From Rusavskia elegans (Eukaryota > Ascomycota > Lecanoromycetes > Teloschistales > Teloschistaceae), in NCBI GenBank assembly GCA_011316305.1, contig SAUG01000050.1:248001-312000 (forward strand): a stretch of DNA of 64,000 nt. Direction: 5' to 3'. Made by a program: the position numbers and the translations under genes. Below the pieces are notes generated by a model. That model was not told the origin of the DNA. It made no database searches and saw only the letters and a program-made list of their open reading frames with translations. This document shows positions 13,201 through 25,950 of the stretch, one piece after another; positions within the stretch are counted from its first letter, which is position 1, and the number at the start of each line of letters is the position of its first letter.

Positions 13201-16200
13201 AAAAAGATTAAAAAAATAAAAAAAATTAAAATTTTACCGTTTTAAATAGAAATCTTATATTTTAATAAAGTTTATTATATAGTAGATAATTTAGATATCG
13301 TAAAAATCGTACTAGAATAGATCGAATTAACTAGTAAAATAATAATTATTAATTAATTTTTTATAATAGATTTATATAGAATACTTTTATAAAATTTTAA
13401 ATAAAATTTCGAAATTTAATTTAATTATATAGAAATAACTTTTTATATTCTAAATAAAATTATTTCGCTAAAAATTAAAGTAAAGAATAAAGACAGCTAT
13501 AAAAGAGATAATTAACTTCTAGTTAAATAAGAAATTAATAAAGTTTATAATAAAAAGATTTAAAATTAAAATATTATTTATTTAATTTCTAATTATCTAT
13601 TATTAAACTTTAATTACTAAATCTATTACGTAGATATTAAATTTACTCTATATTAGAATCTAGGTCTCTTTATATATATTTTAGAAAAATAAATAGAGTT
13701 TAAATTAATTTAATAATTAAAATCTACGAATTTAAAGATTTTAAATCTATAATTTTATATTAAAATATATTATTTAGATAAAATTAGTTTTTTTTATTAA
13801 TAATATAATAGCCTGGGTAGCGCAGAGGTAACGTTACGTAACTTAGAGGCCCGGCGGATCTAGCGCTCTTCGGAGTTAACGGAGTTAATTCGACGGATCG
13901 GGGGTTCGAATCCCTCGAAAATTAACTAATATTTAAATTTTTTCTATCGATTAAAAATCGATTTTATATAGAGTTTTAAATAGAAGGTTTATACAATAAA
14001 TCGTCTCGGCCTAGCCCGATCGATCGAAGTAAAACGAGTTAATTAAAATTAAATAGATTACGGTTTTCCTCTAGGTTTTAGTCTAGATCTAGCTTTTTCG
14101 GGAGTCCTAAATTCGAGTTTTCGGTAAAATATTTAAGTACTAAATAATTACGTAATCTAATCGAATTAGCGCCTCTAACGTTAAATTCGTAAAAGATTAA
14201 AATCAAAAATCCGAAGAATTAATCGTATATATATATTAATAATATAATAATATATCGAAGTAATATATTTATTTAAATCTACTATTTCTAGATATAGATA
14301 ATTAGTTAAAGAGTTTAACAATTTCCTTTATATTTTTATCTTTATTATCTTCGGTTTCCGCTTTTATTTTTCTTTTTATATCTTCCCTTTCTTCTATATC
14401 TTTATTTTTATCTTTATTTTTATCCTTGTTTTAATTAAAGTTAATATTTCCAGCTAAACTTTTATTATTTTTAAACTTAGTATTATCTTATATCGAAGAG
14501 TACTTTTCTATTATCTAATTCTCTTTATTAATTTTAATAATATTATCGCTATTTTTATTTATTTTTCTATAGAAAAACTTAATATATTTATTAGCCGTAT
14601 TCCCGCTATAACTAAATTCTTTAGTAAATACCGTCTATTTCTTTAGAGAATCTAGAATTCTAGCAGACTAAAGTTTTTAGAAGCCGGTATAATAGATTAC
14701 TCGTTATTAGTTAAAATTAATAATTAAGGCTATATATTTTATTAAAATTGCTCTATTCGAACTATTAAAAGCGATATTAGACTAGAAAAACTTTTAGAAA
14801 TAAATATTCCTATATTAGATAGGTCTATTTATAATCGATATATTATTTTAATATATTACTTTATTTTATTTCTACTTTATTTATTTAATAGTTACTATTT
14901 TTTTTATATTTTCTATAAGAACTTTAATATATAAATCGTTTTCGTAATATAATTTTATATATAGATTAGTATTTAATATAGTATATATTATTTTATTATA
15001 TTACTATCTATTTCTTTTTCGATTTTATAGTCTATTTTTTAATCTTTTACGTTTTATTCTAATACGGCCTTTATTTCTATATCTATATTTTTCTAGCAAT
15101 CTATTTCTTTAAATTTTTTAAAGTTTTATATATCGTAATATAGTCCGTACTCTATTTTTTATAGAATTTATATTCGGTATTAGACTACTTTTTACCGCGT
15201 TTACGGTTTATAACTAATTTAGATTTTATAGATAGTAGTTTAAATTTAGATATAATAGATAGTATATTAAAAAATATAGTAGAATAATATAATTAGTAGC
15301 TATAAAATTATCTAAAAATTCTATATATTATAGTAATAGAATACGCTAGAAGTTTATAGAAGTATATAGATTTACTTAAAACTTTAATCTTCTAGCTATA
15401 ATATAGCCGACGATTATTTAAATATCTTTATTTTATTTTTAATTTTTTATTCTTTAATAATTAACTACTATAATAAAATATTAATATAGTATATACTATA
15501 CCGTATTATATTTTATTCTATTAATAATTTCTTTTTTCTTTTATTTATTATAGCGTAATATATAGTACGTATAAATCTAAATAGAAGTAATATATTAAAG
15601 TAATATAATTTATCGTATAATAATACTAAAACTATTCTAGATTAGAAATTAATTTCGTTCTATAGAAATATAGCGAAGACTCGAGGAAATAGAATCGGAA
15701 AAGATAAAAAAAAAGATAAAAGAAAATTTTATAGTACTATAGTACCGGTAATATTTTAGAGTAATATATTCTAAATAGTCTGGCTAATAATCTATTAAAA
15801 GAAATATAAATAAAAGTTTAAAACTATCGTTTTTCGAGAAATCTATAGATACTAAAAGGGTTTCGAACCTTTTATTTTTAAAGTATTTTTTACTAGATTA
15901 TATCGCGAAATCTTTATCGATATCGCGACTATAAATATAAATAGAAAGATCGATAGAATATAAAATATAATATTAGCAGCTGTATAGAATACGATAGAGA
16001 AATATATAATTACTTTTCTAATAAATAAATGTATTATTTTTCTATATTATTATATATATCCGACTATATTTTCTTTTTATAAATTATTAACTAGCTGTAA
16101 TTTATATTAAACGTATTACTATTTAGTAAAAAGACGTCTAGTTTATTAAAAAGTTAATATAGAATCTGGAAATATAGTCGGAAATATAACGATAGCTAGT

Positions 16201-16526
16201 TACTAATAAATTCTAAAGGATTAAAAATTCTAGAAAAGAAATATACGTCTATAAAATTATTTAAAAAAGAATAATATTATTTATATAATACCGATATAAA
16301 AATTAGTATTAAATAGAATATATTACTATTTATATTACCTGTAATTCCTTTTATATTTGACTATTTAATATAATTATAAATCGGATTGGATTATATTTCT
16401 ATTAGATTCTATTTTATAACCCGATCCGACTTTCGGTTCTAATACTAGGATTCGACCCGATCTATTAAAACTCGGGTCGGATATCCGACGGTTCGGCGGA
16501 AATTCGATTCGAAGTGATCAGACTAA
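10206..16526 (+). mobile_element. hAT-type DNA transposon, copy 2 (RIP-mutated, with insertion)
   Basis: The left end is TAGACTGGCCGTCGGGTCGG. The right end, read on the other strand, is AGTCTGATCACTTCGAATCG. About 10,530-13,120 matches the transposase half of copy 1. At about 12,815-12,960 the frame reads IAYNIF, then SVGIE*TFSF and, after further stops, IPEYIEQIII, again the decayed hAT dimerisation block. The second half (about 14,240-16,360) matches copy 1 at 8,040-10,080. Between the halves lies an insertion of about 1.1 kb ending with a SINE-like repeat. Confidence 0.7.
13811..14240 (+). mobile_element. tRNA-headed SINE-like repeat, copy 2
   Basis: The head (13,811-13,925) has a tRNA-type A box (TAGCGCAGAGGT, from about 13,818). 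It also has a perfect B box GGTTCGAATCC (13,902-13,912) inside a 5-bp T stem (GGGGG with CCCTC, one G-T pair). These are internal RNA polymerase III promoter elements. The outer 7 bases on each side do not pair, so it is not a tRNA gene. The body (13,984-14,240) recurs at 1-262 and both copies end in (TA)n. A tRNA-derived head, an unrelated body and a simple tail define SINEs; the family assignment is inference. Confidence 0.5.
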
Positions 16527-16539
16527 TTTTAACTAGTAA

Positions 16540-16795
16540 TTTTAACGCGTTAGCCGCGTTTATCGCGAAATCGAATCGCCACTTTGGACCGAAGTGGCCA
16601 GTCTATATTTAATTATTAAATATAATTGCGAGTCGGATCGGATTAGATTTTTAGATCGAATTTTTAAATTAAAATCTATAATCCGACCCGACTATTTAAC
16701 GGATTAAATCCGGATTAGACTACTAAAATCGGATCGAATATTCGACGGTTCGACGAAAATCCGATTTGAACCGGCCAGTTTATTTATAGTAGTTG
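16540..16795 (-). mobile_element. Tandem hAT-like terminal fragments
   Basis: Two right-end motifs lie close together: CGAAGTGGCCAGTCTA ending near 16,607 and AACCGGCCAGTTTA ending near 16,793. Both are reverse complements of the TAGACTGGCC terminal motif. The first shares ACGCG(T)TAGCCGCGTTTATCGCG with about 25,590-25,610. They look like solo ends or very short non-autonomous elements. Confidence 0.4.
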
Positions 16796-16929
16796 CTTGA
16801 ATCTTTTATTTTCGATAGTTCGAACTAGTAGATTTAGATCTAAAAAGGTTTTATATAGATATTGGTTCTATATAATTTAATCGAAAGTAAAATCGATTTT
16901 AATATAATTTTTCTTTTATAATTAAAATA

Positions 16930-17364
16930 AATTTTTATCAGCAGATATATAACCCGTTTATAGTTATTATAAAGCTACCGAAGGAATCTGGTTTCTTTCA
17001 ACGAAGATTAGATTTATTAGTATATATGTAAACGGAAATAGACCGGATAATTACTTTAATTAATATAAAAATAAATCAGTTAATAGTTTAAATAATATAA
17101 AGCGATAATTAATGAATTAAATACGAATTATAAAAACGTCGAGTTTAGAGTCTATATAAATAATAAAATCTTCTATAAATAATATAATTAGTATAATTAA
17201 TATACTAAATATAATCAAATAATTTAATATTTATTTAATAGTAATTAGTAATTAGTATAACTAAATAACGCTGATTATTGAATAATTTCTAAGTATTTAG
17301 TATATACTAAAGTTTTTATTACTAAATATTAGATTTAGTATAGAATCCAGCCTAAAGTTATAAT
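16930..17364 (-). repeat. Gypsy LTR, left copy
   Basis: This is a direct repeat of 23,510-23,951, sharing CTGGTTTCTTT/GATTTCTTTT, TAAACGGA(A/G)AT and TAATAGTAATTAGTAATTA. Given minus-strand coding it is the 3' LTR. The left boundary is blurred by mutation and is uncertain by some tens of bases. Confidence 0.6.
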
Positions 17365-20300
17365 ATTATCTTTTTTTTTTTTTAATTTCGTCCCGAAACT
17401 TATTTATTTCTCGCTATTTAAAACCTTTTTTATTCTTTTATATTATATCCTAATATCGTTCTAAATCTAGTACTATCCGTTATTATAAATTTACCGATTT
17501 TATTAAACTTTTTAGTAATATATTAGAAAAAGCCTATTCTATTTATATAAAATATAAAAGATTATATAAAATCTATATTTATTTTAGAAAATATAGCGAG
17601 TATCTATATTATAGATAGAAATATAATTTTCGGATAATCTAATCCGAATAGAATCGTTTAAAAAATAAAAAGTTAAAATTATATAAAAATATCCGAAAAG
17701 TTTATTAAATTTAATAAAAGATTCGGATAGAAATATATATTACTTTTATAAAGGAAATACGGTTCCGTTAAAAAATAGATTTATTAGATAAACGTACTAA
17801 AAAGGCTATTACGGTAGAAATATCTAATATTAAAAAAATTGAAATTTTTAAATTTCTAGAACTTTTTAATAGTTTTTTTTTTAATTTATTTCTAAAGATC
17901 TAGAATATTTTAGATAATTTACCGAATTCTTTCTAAAATATCCCGGTATCTTTTATCGATAGAATTACTATAGAGCTTTTGAGTAGTTTACTAAATACTT
18001 TTTAGATTTTTAAATATTTTTTATAATAGGATAATCTTTTTATTTAATTAGATATTTCTAATCTTTCTATTATAGAATCTTTTCGACTATAAAAGTATTT
18101 TTTTTCTATATCTCGAAGTTAAACGTCTATTATAATAGTATTCCGAAATTAATTAATTCTAAAAAAAATATATAAAATATCGGATATATTTTAATATTTT
18201 TAAATAGATCGAATTTAAAAATCTAAAATTTTTAATTTCTCGGATTTAAAATAGTCCGATTTTAATATATTTTTATTTTTTATTTAGAGTTTTTATTTTT
18301 AGATTTTTAATAAAAAGATATACTTTATCTTTTTTCTGTAACTAAAATATTATTTTTCGTTTTTTATTTTAATAATTATCCGAGTATTTCTATATCTTTA
18401 GAATAATTTTATAGATTTTATTTTAAATATCGATTTTTTAGATTACTAACTCCGCTACTAAATACAGTAGCGATCTTTTAAATAGATTTAAATTTTTTCT
18501 ATTATCGGCGTAAAACGGTATTTCTTTTATAATATTCGGTTTATTTATATTAAATACTAATTATACTATTAGTAAAAGTAAAATCGAATTATTTTAAATA
18601 TTATTAATATAATATTTAAGATATTATTTTAAAGTCTGATTAATATATTCTATTTATCTATCTATTATCGGATAGAAAGCTATTAATATTTTTAGTTTAA
18701 TACTAAATAAAAAAATTAGAATTTTCTAATAATTTAAAGTAAAAAAGTTATTTCTATTATTTATTAATACTTCCGATAGTCTATAGTATCGGAATAATTA
18801 ATCGAAGATAATAAATCTAAATTACTTTACTATAAAGTTCTTTTATAATAGAATTATATAGATATATTTTATAAATCTATCTATTATATTAAATATTAAA
18901 TCGTATTTTATATTTATTATCGGATTTTTCGATTTTAGAAATTTAATAATAAAGTTTAATATAACTTCTTTCTATAATAAATTCGGTAGTTTTTAAAACT
19001 AAATCTTTTTATAATAAATATATATAGTATATTTTTTTTACTAATAATTAAAATATTTTTTAATATATATTTCGATATATTATTTTATATTAGAAAACCG
19101 GTAATATTATTATAAAAGTAATATTATTATTATTTTATTTTTATATTTTTATAATATTTTATCGTAGTATTTTTTAATATATTTATTAATTTTAATATCT
19201 AGTATTTAAAAACTTTTTTAATAGAAATTTTTTTCTAGTCGTTTCTAAATATATAAAATATTATATTTATTTTATATTGATTTATTAATAATAAATCGTT
19301 TTTATTAATTTTTAGAATATTATTATTAAAAACCTTTTTTATTTTTATATAATTACTTTTTTAATTTAAAATATCTATTTTTCTAAATTTTTTTTTTATC
19401 TAGAATATAATATATTTTAAATTTATATTAATTAAAAAATTTAGGTTATAGTATTTATTTTCTATTAAATAATTTTATTATTATAAAATATAGAAGATTT
19501 TTATAATTTATAAAAATTGTTAATTCTAGTAATCTTTCGATATATATTTTCTACTATTTTAATATAATTACTATAGATAGTAGTTTTTTATTATAGATAT
19601 TATAATTTTATTTCGCCAGTAATAGATTTTTTAATATATATACTATTAAAATCTATTTATTATTATATTATTATAGAAAGTATATATCTATAACTAAATT
19701 TAATAGATCTATTTCTATTTTTAATAGTTTTTTTAGATTAAATAATTTAAATACTATATCTTTTATATATATATTTTTAAAATCTTCGAATATTTATTTT
19801 TTTTTTTCTAATACTATTCGACAGTATTTTTTATTAAAACTATTAAAATAAAATCTTTTTTAAAATATTTTTTTATAAACTTTTAATTATAGTTTATAAA
19901 TTTAAAAAAATTCTAGATTTTTTTAATATTTACTAGTATTTTTTTATTCTATAATAGCTTTCAATTTATTAAAGTCGATATATAGTCCGTTTTACTCTAT
20001 AATAAATTTTTGAAAATTTACTTTTTTTTTTATAAAATTTATATTTTTCTAGTTTAAAATATAAGTTTTTTCTTTCTAGATATTTAGAAATTTTACTAAT
20101 ATATTATTTATATTTTTCGAATATTTTAGAAAAAACTAGAATATTATTAAAATAGATGATAATAAATATATTTAGATATTTTCCAAATATATTATTAATT
20201 ATATTTTAATAAATTACCGGAATATTTATAAATTCGAATAGGATATTTATATATTTATAATAACTATACCGTATATAAAAAGCTATTTTCTATTTTTTTT

Positions 20301-22599
20301 CGGCTTTTATATATATAAAATTATATATTTTTTAAAAATCGAATTTTATAAAATATATTATTCTAGAAAATCTATTTTAAAATTCGCTAATAATTAGTAG
20401 TAGATATCTATTTTTAATAATAAAATTATTTAATTTTCGGTAATTAATATATAGACGAAATATTTCGTCTTTTTTAGATATAAAAAGAATCGGATATTCT
20501 ATCGATAATTAAAATTTTCTAATAAATTTCTTTTTTATATTTTTATCTAAATATTAATAGAATATTCTGAAATCTATTATAACTAATAGATAGATAAATC
20601 TAAATATAGATTATTTATTTAATTTATATTTAATTTTATAATTTTATAATTTTATAATTAATATTTAGATATTATTTTTACTATTATTTCTTTTTAAAAT
20701 AAATTTATCTAATTTTTATATTTATTCGAAATCTTTTCTAATAGATTTTTTTTTAATTTTTTATCGAATAATATAGAATTTTTAAAAGATTTATAATTTT
20801 CTTTTCTATTTCTATTCTATTAATCTAGCTAACCTCTACCGGTATTTAATAAATCGGATCTAAATTTTTTTAATTATTTTTTATCGAAATTATAAATTCG
20901 CGTTTTATATTCTATTTTTTATTTATTTAAAATCGCTACTTCGATATAGATTAGATATTTTTTATATAAAAATATTATTTAAAATTAAATATTTTTTTCT
21001 TTTAATCTATTACTAGATTATAACTTTTTAATTAAAGAATTCTATATTTTATTATTTCGTAGCTAGCTATTTTAATAATATCGAACTAAAGTTTTTTCAA
21101 ATACTAGTTAATTATTATTTAAAACGGTATTATTTTTTCTATAATTATTCTATTTTTATTTAATATTTTATTTCTATTAATAATTATTAAATTATATAGA
21201 TTCTTTTTTTTAGTTTAAAGAAATTTTTCTCTTTTAGCTAAATTTTCTAATATAAAATTTTCGGTTACGTCTAAATTAATAAATGTTTTAACTTTCTATA
21301 ATCTATTATTAATTTTAATAATTATTTTAATTTCGAAAATATATATATAGCCAGCTTAATTTAATTATTTTTAACGGATTATAAAATTATATATTTATAC
21401 TATATCTATTTTTATAAAATTTAATCTTTTTCCGGGTCGTAATTTATATTTATATATTTTTTACTTTTATAATCCGTTTATAAAATATTTCTATAGAGTT
21501 TCTAATTAAAGATTCTATTTTTTTTTATTTTTTTTTCTAATATTCGTATCTATTATATATAATATATCTAAAATAGTTATAAATATTATAATTTCCGATT
21601 TTAATAGAAATTATAAAAGCGTATCGACGTAGTTTTAATAGATATTATCCGGCTTTTTTTTATCTAATTTATAGATTCCGTAGTAATTATTATAGTAGGC
21701 GGTCCAACTAAATAATATATAATAACTTTTTATTATTATATTCTTCCGTTATAATATTAGTTTAAAAATATATTGATTTTTAAAAATATTATTTTCTAGT
21801 TTTTTTTCTAATATATCGATAATATTATTCGTTTTTTGGATCTATTAGATAATCTATAGATATTTATAATGAATATATTATTTATAAACATTTTTAAATT
21901 TTTCGTAGATTACTATAAATTTTTTTTTAGTTAATTCTAAATCGTATATTATTCTAGAATAAAAAGTTATTAGTTTTACTATTTAAACGTTTTTTATTAT
22001 AGTTATCTAACTAGAGATAGCTTTTTCTCTAATTAATTCCGTTAATATCTATAGCGAAATATTATTTATTATAGTTGATTATAGTATTTTATTATTTTCT
22101 ATAAATATAAATTTTTTATTTAAACTAGTTTTCTAAAGTTTAAAACTACTATTATCGTCTTTTAAAATTATTTTTTACTAGTTTTAAATCTCTTTAACGT
22201 AACGTTAAACTATCGTCGTTATATTTTACTTAATTAATACTTTTTCGCGAAATAGTCTAGTTTACTATAATTATAGTATATTTTAGAATTTTTATTTCTT
22301 TTACTATTTCTAGAATTTTTTCTTTTACGTCGCTATTATATAGAATCCAGTTCTATTAATATCGGTCCGAAATAGTTATCTTTAAACTATTTTTTATTTA
22401 GATACTATTTTCTATAAAACCGTTCTAAATAACGTTTCGCGTTACTTCGTAGTCTACTATTATAGCGTTTTTCTATATTTTATTTATATAATTTATTATT
22501 ATAATCGATAGATATTTCGATTAGATTATCTAATATATTATATACTTGACTATTATATATAAATTCGTCTTTTACTCGCTTTTTAAATCTTCTATTATA

Positions 22600-23005
22600 A
22601 ATACGAGCGGCGTGCTTTAGGGAACGCGGTAGTATTTAATACAGCGCTAGATTCTCTATTACGCCTCGATAGAAAGAAATATATAAAACGGTTTAGATAT
22701 TAGTATTAAAGAGTATTTCAGTAGTTTTAGTAAATAAATATTTTAAAATAGAGCTAGTTTAATTAGTTTAGTTAATAAATAATTTAAATAGTAGAGGATT
22801 TTATTTATCTATATAGATTCCGAATTCGACGCTTTTATAATTCGTATTTAATTTATTAGTTATCGTTATATATTACTCTAATAATTAATCTGAATTATTT
22901 TTAATTTAATTTAAATAATTATTCGTTGTATTTTCGTTTATAGATATACCAATAAATCTAATCAATCTTTAGAAATACCAGATCTTCAAATAGTTCTATA
23001 ATATT
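22600..23005 (-). repeat. Nested family-A LTR-like segment
   Basis: It interrupts gypsy internal sequence that is contiguous in the partial element at 3,540-4,310. It matches 1,020-1,430 directly and 4,310-4,735 as reverse complement. Less mutated bases remain at its left end (GAGCGGCGTGCTTTAGGGAACGCGG split over 22,602-22,632). The simplest reading is a solo LTR inserted in the opposite orientation. Confidence 0.5.
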
Positions 23006-23509
23006 TTCGTCTAAATATTACGTATAGAGTATCGTTATTCTATTCTATTAAAAGTAGTAAAATTAATTACTATATTTTTCTACTAAAGATATTAAATGAA
23101 ACGTTTAGTAATTTAGATTTCGTTTAAAATTTTAAAGATTTTATAAATAGCTTTTTTAAATTTTACGAATTATATAAAAATATATTTATTATTTTCGTTA
23201 TTATCTATATACTAACGAAGGAGAGATTTTATCTAGTATTAAATTTATTTTTAAAAATAGAATACGGCGAAAAAAATCTTTTTCTTTTTAGATATAAAAT
23301 AGAATATAAAATATATATCTAATTATAAAAATTAATCTTTTAATTTATTTCGATCTCTATAGTATTTATCGGGTTTATTAATTTTAATATTATAAAAGTA
23401 TTAGTTAGTAGAAAGAATACTTTTATCCTCGCTATTATTTTTTATTCAGATTTTCTTTTCTTTAGATCCGGACTATTTTATTAAATAGCTGGAATTATTT
23501 AAAGTAGAA

Positions 23510-23951
23510 ATTTAATATTAACCTGCGACAGATATTTTAAAGATATTTAAAATATTATAAAACCACTAGAAAGATTTGATTTCTTTTAATAAAGATTAGC
23601 TTTATTAATATATCTATAAACGGAGATATAATAGATAATTACTTCAGTTAATTCAAAAATAAATTAATTAATAACTCGAATAATATATAGCGATAACTAA
23701 TAAATTAAATACAAGCTATAAAGGCGTCGAATTTATAATCTATATAAATAATAAGATGTTTTATAATTACTATAATCAATATAATTAATATATTAAATAT
23801 AATTAAATAATTAAATTTCTAGTTAATAGTAATTAGTAATTAATAATTGAATAACGTTAATTACTAAATAACTTTTGAATATTCAATATTTATTAAGAAT
23901 TCTATTGTTGAATACTGGGCTTGATATAAAGTTCAGCCCAAAGTTATAATA
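23510..23951 (-). repeat. Gypsy LTR, right copy
   Basis: This is a direct repeat of the left LTR and would be the 5' LTR for a minus-strand element. Its last 50 bases (GTTGAATACTGGGC...CAGCCCAAAG) keep TpG and CpA dinucleotides that are lost in the left copy, so it is less mutated at the outer edge. Confidence 0.6.
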
Positions 23952-24249
23952 ATTGTATTTTAAAATGAAAAAAACGTTTAAAATCGATTAAAACGGTTTA
24001 AATCGATTTAAACCGCTTTATTTTATTTAATAAATAAATAAATTTAGCTATATTCTAAAGACGTCCAATTCAACTATATTTAGAATTTTAAAATTAAATT
24101 TTTAAAAATTTAATATCCGTTAGTTTTCGTTTAATAACGGGAAGTTTCTAGTTTAAAAACTAATAACGTTAACGTTATATAAATAAAAATTTTAAAATCT
24201 ACGTAGAAAATTTACTAGTATAAATATATTATAGAATACTAGTAGCTCT

Positions 24250-25510
24250 ATTAGATAGAAGATTTTAGAGTTTTTTAAAAATTTTATTTTAAAAATTTTA
24301 AAACTCGTTTATAAACTAAAATTTTATTTATAAATAAATCTTTTACTCGTAAACGCTTTTATAACGCGTTAGATAGAATATAGAATCAGATTCGTTTACC
24401 AATTTAAATCTATTTAATTAATTTTAGATAGAGTCGATATTTGTTGATAATATTATATTACCTTTTTATATTACTTTTAACTATTAACGCGGACAAGTAT
24501 TACTTTAATAAAAGACTACGAATTACGTCGCTTAGTTTTTTAATAAATTGAAATATTGAAATATTTTTTTATAGTAGATATATTGGAAAAATTAGAAGTT
24601 ATAAAATAGTTAAAAATTTTAAAATAGTTTTTATATATAATTTTAGAAAAACTATTTATTATTAAAGTTATTTAGTAAAATTTATATTACTATTTCGACT
24701 ATATTTATTCTATAGCTTTTTTCGACTAGAAAAAATTAATCAGTTTTCTATAAATTTTATTTTTAATACTAGTAGCTATAGAAATATTAGATTATTAATA
24801 TTCGAATTCTTTATAGTAATTTAAATTCTATTAAATATATCTATTATCGTTTCGAAAAACTAGTACTAGATAATCGGTTCGATTTTTATTAGCTATATTT
24901 TTATTAATCTATCTTTATATTCTATATAATAAATTAAATATAAATAATATAACGTTTATAAATCGATTCGCCGTCTAGTTTATAAATTGGTTAAAATAGA
25001 TTTTATTTAGAAAAGATTCGTTTTCTAGAATCTTGTTAGACGTATCGGTCTAGAAAACGGATAGGCGAAAATTATTTAAAAAATTAAATATTTTATATTA
25101 ATTTTAAAAATTTAAAATTAATATAATTTATATTTAAATAATAAATAATATAGAAAGGTAATATAAATATATAAATATTAAATTAATTACTATTTACTAT
25201 TTAGTTATAAAAAATTCACGTTTATTTAAATAATATCTAAAGTATTATTATTATAATATAATCGTATAATAAAAGTAAAGATTTTTTAATATTATAATAT
25301 AGAAAAGAAAATTTTAGCGGTTTTAATAAATTAAATTCGAATTTCTAAATTCGATCCGAAACCGAATTAAATCGAATTTTAAAATAATCCGATCCGATTC
25401 GGTTCGGTATCTAGAAAAATCGGAACCGATTCGGATCGGATAGATTTTTTTAACCCGGATTCGAAACCCGACCCGACGGTCAGTCTATCGTCGGGTCGGA
25501 TCGCTATCTA
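24250..25510 (-). mobile_element. Inverted 5' fragment of a hAT element
   Basis: Read on the minus strand from 25,510, it starts TAGACTGACCGTCGGGTCGG and continues into sequence matching the 5' half of the other hAT copies. The AACCGATTATCTAGTACTAG stretch here corresponds to about 5,610 and 10,690. It stops near 24,250 before the dimerisation region, so it is truncated. Confidence 0.55.
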
Positions 25511-25950
25511 AAAATCAAGAATCGGAACCGAATATCTAACTATATTAGATGATATACTAACTATAAAACGTAATATTATCGCGTTAACTACGTTTATCGC
25601 GTTTTCGGATCGCTATTTAGAATCGAAACGGCCAGTTTAAAAACGAATTTGTTCGATTCTAAATCTAAATTTTAGCTAACGAAGATTTTAAAAATCAAGT
25701 TAAAATCTCGAAAATTGGTTAATATCTCGAAAGAAACGTCGAAAATCTAAAATTTCTCTTTTTTTTTTTGATAAAATCTAGAAAAACGAGAAATTCTAAA
25801 AATAGAACTTCTAGTTTTATCTAACGGATATAAAAACTTCGAAAAATCTAATAACGCTAGAGATTTTCAAAGTTTATATTTATAGATAAATCTATTTATT
25901 TACGTAATAGAACGAAAAACGACTTTTCGAAAAACGACGAATACAAACTT
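25510..25950. repeat. Degraded edge of the AT-rich block
   Basis: A second terminal-like motif (CGTCGGGTCGGATCGC) abuts the hAT end at 25,510. An end-like motif AACGGCCAGTTTA lies at about 25,624-25,636. The rest is AT-rich with no recognisable coding sequence. Confidence 0.4.

Larger units (their letters stand above)
16930..23953 (-). mobile_element. Ty3/gypsy LTR retrotransposon (RIP-mutated)
   Basis: Direct repeats of about 400 bp flank the element (left to about 17,364, right to about 23,951). Both end in CAGCC(T/C)(A)AAAGTTATAAT. On the minus strand near 20,130-20,180 the frame reads IYFNNILVFSK, which is the gypsy reverse transcriptase motif YLDDILVFS with both Asp codons (GAT) turned to Asn (AAT), as RIP would do. 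The element is therefore coded on the minus strand, with gag expected towards 23 kb and integrase towards 18 kb. A family-A LTR is nested at 22,600-23,005. It is not functional. Confidence 0.75.
1..25950. repeat. AT-rich, RIP-degraded transposon block
   Basis: This whole stretch is strongly AT-dominated and holds no reading frame of 60 codons or more on either strand. CpA and TpG dinucleotides are nearly missing while CpG is still common and TpA is very abundant. That is the pattern left by fungal repeat-induced point mutation, which turns CpA into TpA in duplicated DNA. Several segments within it are recognisably repeated, in direct and inverted orientation, and are listed separately. I see no gene that could be intact. 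The block probably behaves as heterochromatin (inference). Confidence 0.93.

Noticed and set aside
13811..13925. A functional tRNA gene
   Set aside because: A and B boxes and the T arm are good, but the outer seven bases (GCCTGGG and GAAAATT) do not pair and no clear anticodon arm is seen.
1..25950. A CRISPR array or satellite in the repeat-rich block
   Set aside because: Repeats are long, dispersed and of transposon type; there are no regularly spaced short repeats, and the genes show a eukaryote.
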